Below, one piece after another: positions 55,457 to 64,000 of a stretch of 64,000 bases of DNA; the first letter of the stretch is position 1, and every line of letters starts with the position of its first letter. The stretch covers positions 21,818,968 to 21,882,967 of the forward strand of contig OZ022245.1 of NCBI GenBank assembly GCA_963978895.1, given 5' to 3'. The position numbers and the translations under genes are program-made. The stretch is from Erpobdella octoculata (lineage: Eukaryota; Annelida; Clitellata; Hirudinida; Erpobdellidae). Under the pieces are notes generated by a model that saw only the letters and a list, made by a program, of their open reading frames with translations, was not told the origin of the DNA and searched no databases.

Positions 55457-56394
55457 GTGGCTGATTTACAAACACGCGACACGCACAACGCTGTGCTTAT
55501 TGATATTCAGATGTCTTCCAGTAGCTGTGCACTGGACCCCATACCTTCTTGGATCAATAAGAGGATCCCGAGTGCTTTTTCGCCTATTTTGGCTCGTCTT
55601 GTCAACGCGTCCATCTCCTCATCACAACTTCCTACATCTCAAAAAAAGGCAATAATTTTTCCAAAGCTTAAGAAGACGACACTTGATCATGACGATCCAA
55701 AAAATTATCGACCAATCTCTAATCTCTCATTTGTTTCAAAACTTATTGAACGAGTCATATATGTTCAACTCCTTACACACATTGAAGCAAATGGTTTACT
55801 TTCTCCAATTCAATCTGGCTTTCGCCGTTTTCACTCAACAGAATCAGCGATCCTGAAAATCTATAACGATGCCCTCGATGCACTCGACCAAGACCAAGTG
55901 ACCGCATTGCTTCTCCTCGATTTCAGTGCCGCCTTTGACTGTGTTGATCACGGCCTCTTACTCCAGCTACTGCGCATCACCTGTTCAATTTCATCTAATG
56001 CTCTCCTATGGATTGCATCTTTCCTCTAGGACAGAACCCAGGTCGTCCGAATGGGGGATGATGAGTTGATGGTCTCCAGAGTTCTTTCTGGCGTTCCGCA
56101 GGGTTCCATTCTCGGATTCCTACTCTTTGTTTTATATATTACTGAGATCTACCACATAGCAGTCTCCCATGGCATCTCACTCCAACTCTACGCCGATGAC
56201 GCACAACTTTACACTCACTCTACTGTTCATGATGTCCCCACTGCCTGTACTAGACTTGCCGCATGCGTTGTTGAAATTGGATCATGGAGCGCCTCTATGC
56301 GCCTTTCTTTGAATCCTGCTAAGACAAAATTTATCTGGCTTCATCGGAAAAGATCCTCCACCTGTTTTCTTGAAAACCGTTCCTGTAAGATGAA
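55457..56394 (+). pseudogene. L2/CR1-type element, RT part (first half of a split copy)
   Basis: 55457-56029 encodes LDPIPSWI, NYRPISNLSF, IQSGFRRFHSTE and LLLLDFSAAFDCVDHG (motif A). After a stop, the frame 56051-56476 gives SGVPQGSILG (motif B), LYADDAQLYTH (motif C) and SLNPAKTKFIWL. The coding sense ends near 56385. The missing C-terminal part is found at 62505-63141, beyond about 6 kb of inserted DNA. Confidence 0.85.
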
Positions 56395-56483
56395 GATGAT
56401 TCATCTTACGTATTTTCATAGTATTTGTTTATTTTATTTTATTATGTGTACATTTTATAATGATTGGATACGTTGAAACAATA

Positions 56484-56485
56484 AG

Positions 56486-56577
<92 letters not shown>

Positions 56578-56580
56578 ATA
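56484..56580. repeat. TA dinucleotide repeat, left flank of the LTR element
   Basis: About 95 bases of (TA)n with single TCT and TTT interruptions. It ends directly at the 5' LTR. Confidence 0.95.
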
Positions 56581-56775
56581 TAATAATGTAAAATCGCTGT
56601 TTTTATGATAGGTTTTCCCATTGATAGACGTTAAACGACTTGGAATAACTATTATGGACTTTATTAATAGACCAGAAGGTATAACTAGCCCTAACAAAGC
56701 TTCATTTATTATTTTCCAATAAAACTGCAAAACCATTCTATTGAGCCCGGTATACGATTTGGTGATATCGTAACA
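56581..56775 (+). repeat. 5' LTR
   Basis: Contains TGTAAAATCGC near its start and ends GATATCGTAACA, so an inner TGT...ACA pair can be seen. It includes an AATAAAA signal (AATAAAACTGC) near 56720. Confidence 0.9.
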
Positions 56776-56776
56776 T

Positions 56777-56794
56777 TGGTGATCAGAAGTAGGA
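56777..56794 (+). other. Primer-binding site
   Basis: TGGTGATCAGAAGTAGGA starts one base after the LTR and begins TGG, complementary to a tRNA CCA end. Its position and form suit priming of minus-strand synthesis in Ty3/gypsy-type elements. Which tRNA is used was not determined. Confidence 0.7.
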
Positions 56795-56802
56795 TACAAG
56801 AA

Positions 56803-58106
56803 TGGTTTTGAAATCATTGGATGAGCTTTGGGCGAGTGAAATGAAAGACGAGCTGGAGAAACGTGGCCTGAGCGATACAGGTAAAAAGGACGAACTTATG
56901 GAACGCCTCTTAGCCGCGTTAGTAAATGAGGGCTATGGGCCTGACGACGACGAATATTTATTCGACATTGACGAGGAAGCTGTTGTCAAGCGAAGGAAAT
57001 TAAAAAACAAATTGCTGGAGGAAGAAAGACAACGAGCGAAAGAAAACATGGCAGCACAGAAGAAGACAGGAGAAGGAATGATTCTTGGCCACGGAAACAA
57101 AGTAGCAGCAGCCGGTACAACTGTTGAGAGTTTGGTCGCAGGGTTGGCTGAGGCAGTGGTGGACACGGTTCTGGACCAGCGGGCTGCTGGTGATGTGGGT
57201 TGCTGCGGCGAAACCCAATTTGAACTGGAGTCCACCAGCTGTGTGTCAGAGCATGTGACGGATGACGGCCGTACAGACTGCACAAGTCAGGTGGGTCATG
57301 ATGATGAGCCTGTTAAAGACGGTCATGATAAGGAACCTTGCAAAGATGCTCAAGATGAACCATGCAAAGATGGTGACAGTGATACAGTCGGTTTGGACGT
57401 CAAAAACCAAACTAAAGAAGATGAGAAGAATGTTGAAAACGAAATGCAAAACGATGAGGATGAAAGTGACGATGATTGTTATAATAATGGCAATAACAAC
57501 TATGGCTTTCACCCATACAGCGACGGTTCTGAAACGGAAGCCTCCATAACAGACGACGGCACCGAATATTCAGGGTCAGATTTTAGTGAAGAATCTGACT
57601 CGGATGAAGCAACCGAGGGTTTAGAAACGGACGAAACTCCAATAGTAAAAGACGTCAAAGTTAACTTGACAAAAAAAGAAAACACTGATTTGAGAGACGA
57701 TGGCGATAATTTGAAGAAAGATCCGCTGGACGATACGAAAGTTGACACCGACGAAAGAGCCGAGTTGGAATGTGGAAAGAAAACGTTCGATTGTAGCTTG
57801 GAAGAAAACAAACATGATGACGATGAACTTCTCCAAAACAACAATAGCAATGCAGCAAGCAAAAACTCTGGAAAAGATGAGACAAGAACAGAGAACGGTA
57901 CCGAGGGTTTTAAATCAGATGAATCCACAGAGGATTCTAGATCAGATAGACTAAGAGTCATTGTAAAATCAAATAACAGTTTGATGAAGGGATTTTTTGG
58001 ATTTATGGAACGACGTGTTTTCGAAAAACCTTTTGAAGAGTTTCTTGAGAAAGATCTAAAAGATGTGAAGGAAGAAGAAAAAGCAGACAATTCCGATAAA
58101 CCGTGA
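56803..58106 (+). CDS. Acidic SAP-domain protein of the LTR element (gag-position ORF)
   Basis: The frame starts with ATG 26 bases after the LTR. Residues 5-42 are a SAP motif (LDELWASEMKDELEKRGLS, then GKKDELMERLL), a helix-extended-helix fold that binds DNA and opens Gag in several Ty3/gypsy lineages. Residues 60-80 are basic. The rest is highly acidic and repetitive, with DEPVKD, KEPCKD and DEPCKDG-type repeats near 165-195, and D/E/S-rich blocks up to 300. No capsid fold, CCHC knuckle, protease or RT is seen. The stop at 58106 is followed by the same DEPC-type repeat in another frame (58111-58371), so the original protein was probably longer. Function in packaging or chromatin binding is inferred. 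Confidence 0.8.
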
Positions 58107-58110
58107 AAAG

Positions 58111-58368
58111 ATGTTCAGGACGAGGCATGCAAAAAAAAGCTGTGATGAACCGTGCAGAAATGGCGACGATGAGCCAAAGAAAGACTCTGTTGATGAGCCA
58201 AAGAAGGACTGGAAGAAACTGTGTCAAACGGTCAAGAGACTTGACCATGTTGTTTGCGAATTGCGGTCAAAGCCACGAGTAAAGATCAAGGTATTTTGGT
58301 GTTCGTGGCCGAGTCGCATTTCTCAAAAGCGACTATGCTGTTCGGGACGAACAGAACTAAAAAGGGGG

Positions 58369-58371
<3 letters not shown>
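58111..58371 (+). CDS. Continuation of the SAP-element ORF in a shifted frame
   Basis: An 86-codon frame with [15 protein letters not shown], matching the repeats of the upstream ORF, then a cysteine-containing basic tail that runs into the polypurine tract. It looks like the C-terminal part after a frameshift near 58106-58140. A programmed shift cannot be excluded. Confidence 0.5.
58359..58368 (+). other. Polypurine tract
   Basis: AAAAAGGGGG lies immediately upstream of the 3' LTR, the standard primer site for plus-strand synthesis in LTR elements. Confidence 0.85.
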
Positions 58372-62163
<3,792 letters not shown>

Positions 62164-62500
62164 ATATATATATATATATATCTTTTTCCGGTTGATAAAT
62201 ATCACAATTAGAAATATTATTTTATATATGAATTTTGAGAATTTAGACAGTGTGTTAAAGTTGATTGTTCGCGAGAAAATAAAAGTTTGAAAAGACGTGC
62301 TGCGGAGAGAAATTGGAATTAACAAAAGATTTGTTAGAACCGTGCGAAATTCTACAAAGTGAGATAATTCAGTTTTCTGAGTCCAGTTAAAGATTATATT
62401 CAAGGAAGAATCATAAAGTTAAAATAAATTCGAGAAATATTGTGTTATAAAATAACTTCGACTTTAACGTTACGAATCGCTAGAAAGCATATTCCTCTAC
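62164..62500. other. Unassigned sequence between LRR unit 2 and the L2 second half
   Basis: AT-rich, no recognised coding or RNA content. It must belong to the insertion cluster that splits the L2 element, since L2 coding sense resumes only at about 62505. Confidence 0.5.
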
Positions 62501-62504
62501 GTTT

Positions 62505-63230
62505 ACAGTTCCCTAACCCTGGATGCAAACACAAAAATTTCTCCTGTATCGATGGTCCGCAGCCTTAGAGTTTTATTTGACAGCTTCTTATGCTTGTCCC
62601 CTTATGTCTCATCAGCTGCTCGAGCTAGTTTCTTTTATCTTTGCCGTATTCATCCAATTAGACGTCTCACGACCACTACTCTCTTAAAACTATCGTCCAA
62701 GCACTTGTTCTCTCAAGACTGGACTATTGTAATGCTGTCCTCGCACGACTTCCAGCTACGACTCTTCGCCCCTACATGCCCCTTTATTCAGCCGCTCGTC
62801 TGGTGGCTCATGCTTTTTGCCGGAATCATATCTCGCCAATCTTACGCCAACTATGTTGGCTTCCTATTTCCTCCAGGATCATCTTCAAGCTCTGTCTTCT
62901 AATCTATAAAATCTTCAATAATCGCTTTTCAGTATATCTACTAGAGTCCTTCATTCTATGCTCTGATTGCCCCGGCAGACAGAGACTTCGCTCCTCCTCC
63001 CGACGGGATCTTACTGTCCTTCGGACTCATCGCGCCTTCTCAGGACCGACAGCCTGGAACGCAATACCCACATCTATTAGAGAATCCACAACTCTTCATG
63101 AATTTAAAATTAAATTAAAAACATACTTGCTTTCTTTATAATAGCTTACTTTTCCTACGCAATCGCTTTCGATCAAAATTTGTTTTGTTTTAAGCGATTA
63201 ATAAATGATATATAAAATAAATGAGACGTA
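62505..63230 (+). pseudogene. L2/CR1-type element, C-terminal part (second half of the split copy)
   Basis: Encodes, with one frame change near 62770, ISPVSMVRSLRVLFDS, CRIHPIRRL, YSAARLVAHAF, ILRQLCWLPISSRI, RRDLTVLRTHRAF and WNAIPTSIRESTT to a stop at 63141. The 3' UTR ends AATAAATGATATATAAAATAAATG. The reading begins where the first half at 56.38 kb stops, with no obvious overlap. Confidence 0.85.
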
Positions 63231-63394
63231 ATTCAATCGACTAGGTTTTAGATATTTTATATCTTTCTTTCTTTCCCATTCCCGTTCCCGCTTCTTTAGT
63301 TACTGCAAAGGGAGAAATGTTAACAAAAATGCAGATAGAGAATAAAAACATTAAAAACATGTAACCAGCGCTGTTGAATAATAATGCTACAGGA

Positions 63395-63466
63395 GGTTCT
63401 ATGGTGTAACGGTTAGCACTTTGGACTCTGAATCCAGCGATCCGAGTTCCAATCTCGGTATAACCT
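63395..63466 (+). tRNA. tRNA-Gln (CTG)
   Basis: 72 nt with the D arm (TGGTGTAACGGTTAGCA), anticodon arm TTGGA-CTCTGAA-TCCAG (anticodon CTG) and T arm CCGAG-TTCCAAT-CTCGG, all pairing. The acceptor stem GGTTCTA/TATAACC has one C-T mismatch at pair 5, and the T loop has C at a usually A position. It may be a weakened or SINE-associated copy. The internal promoter boxes are close to consensus. Confidence 0.75.
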
Positions 63467-63485
63467 AATTTTGTATGGTTTAAGC

Positions 63486-64000
63486 CAGGGGTGGGCAAAC
63501 TACGTCCCGCCAAAGTATTTTATGCGGCCCGTTTAGAATTTTTGCTAATTTTTTAAATTATTATTTTGATTATTGGCTTCGATTTAAATTAAAATTATAT
63601 TAATGTTTTTTGTTTAGTGTTGGTTGTTATTACATAAAATTCACAACATCCCTATTTGAAACTGTATTCGCGTTTAACTAACAGTTTGTTTTGTTTGCAT
63701 TTCGAAAGTTTTTACAAATTGTAATTTGTAAGTCAATAAGCGTTGATTTAAACATGAGTGATGCTAAGAAACGAAAAATTGAAATAATGAAGAATGGACT
63801 GCTATGTACTGTTTCAAAAATGTTTGGGACAAAGCGGTCTGCTTGCTGTGCCGTGAGTGTGTGAGCGTCTTTAAAAAAGTACAATTTAAAAAGATACCAC
63901 CAAACAGAACATTTCAAGAACCTTATCCAAAACTGTGAACAGTTACATGCTTCTCATTGATTATAAATGTACTCTGTGGTCAGATTGTATCCAAATTAAG
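63486..64000 (+). mobile_element. hAT transposon 5' end with BED-finger transposase start, cut by the window edge
   Basis: CAGGGGTGGGCAAACTACG at 63486 is a hAT (Charlie-type) terminal repeat. ATG at 63754 starts SDAKKRKIE. After a one-base shift comes EEWTAMYCFKNVWDKAVC, with a BED-type zinc finger (CLLC ... H-x3-H) whose second half is in a third frame. Two frameshifts in 200 bases make it a pseudogene. The family resembles GTF2IRD2/ZBED5-like hAT transposases, related to the remnants at 19-20 kb. The rest lies outside the window. Confidence 0.75.

Noticed and set aside
57245..58248. Several antisense and alternate frames in the SAP element
   Set aside because: The acidic repeat codons (GAY/GAR) give serine-, phenylalanine- and valine-rich antisense frames; composition alone explains them.

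Overview
This window is AT-rich, intron-containing animal DNA made almost entirely of transposable elements and simple repeats. There is no bacterial or phage organisation. The element types (RLE- and APE-type non-LTR retrotransposons, Mutator-like, foldback and hAT DNA transposons, a Helitron end, an SAP-gag LTR element) and the long tetranucleotide arrays suggest an invertebrate metazoan such as a cnidarian, sponge or lophotrochozoan. The sequence does not fix the species. The only host-type gene seen is one tRNA-Gln copy.

Layout. 1-2.1 kb: 5' half of an R2-superclade (RLE) retrotransposon on the minus strand, behind a 3'-end relic of a related copy. 2.1-6.3 kb: a spliced Mutator-like (MULE/SWIM) transposase gene on the minus strand. 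7.19-31.55 kb: a very large inverted-repeat (foldback-like) transposon. Its ends carry 8 (left) and 4 (right) copies of a ~181-bp tandem unit. Its gene (23.2-30.5 kb, at least nine exons) encodes a MULE/NOF-like transposase region followed by a Ulp1-type cysteine protease and a PHD finger. Nested inside it are a smaller inverted-repeat element (8.8-16.9 kb) with 20-bp minisatellite ends, which itself holds a Nimb/I-type retrotransposon; a CATA array; hAT and L2/CR1 remnants; and an RLE retroelement inserted in an intron.

31.6-36.0 kb is mostly unassignable and ends in a Helitron 3' terminus. 36.0-39.4 kb is a 3.4-kb unit encoding a leucine-rich-repeat protein, with a second, broken copy at 58.7-62.2 kb. 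39.5-52.0 kb is a chain of RLE elements and one L2-like element, each bounded by the same TATG microsatellite. These RLE elements carry structured 5' UTRs (a row of small hairpins about 20 bases apart with a constant GAAAGA-like loop and changing stems) and a shared 3'-UTR core.

52.0-53.4 kb is a 1.34-kb element with 28-bp inverted ends, a hammerhead-ribozyme-like motif and a triplicated ~145-bp repeat. 54.8-64 kb holds a tRNA-derived SINE, an L2/CR1 element split by about 6 kb of younger insertions, a compact LTR element (56.6-58.6 kb) coding for an acidic SAP-domain protein, the second LRR unit, a tRNA-Gln, and the 5' end of a hAT transposon with a BED finger.

Most genes belong to autonomous or formerly autonomous mobile elements that use one another, and microsatellites, as insertion sites. 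Several keep long open frames (Nimb ORF2, chimeric RLE element, SAP-LTR ORF, LRR copy 1), which suggests fairly recent activity. All family names come from reading motifs by eye; no database search was possible.
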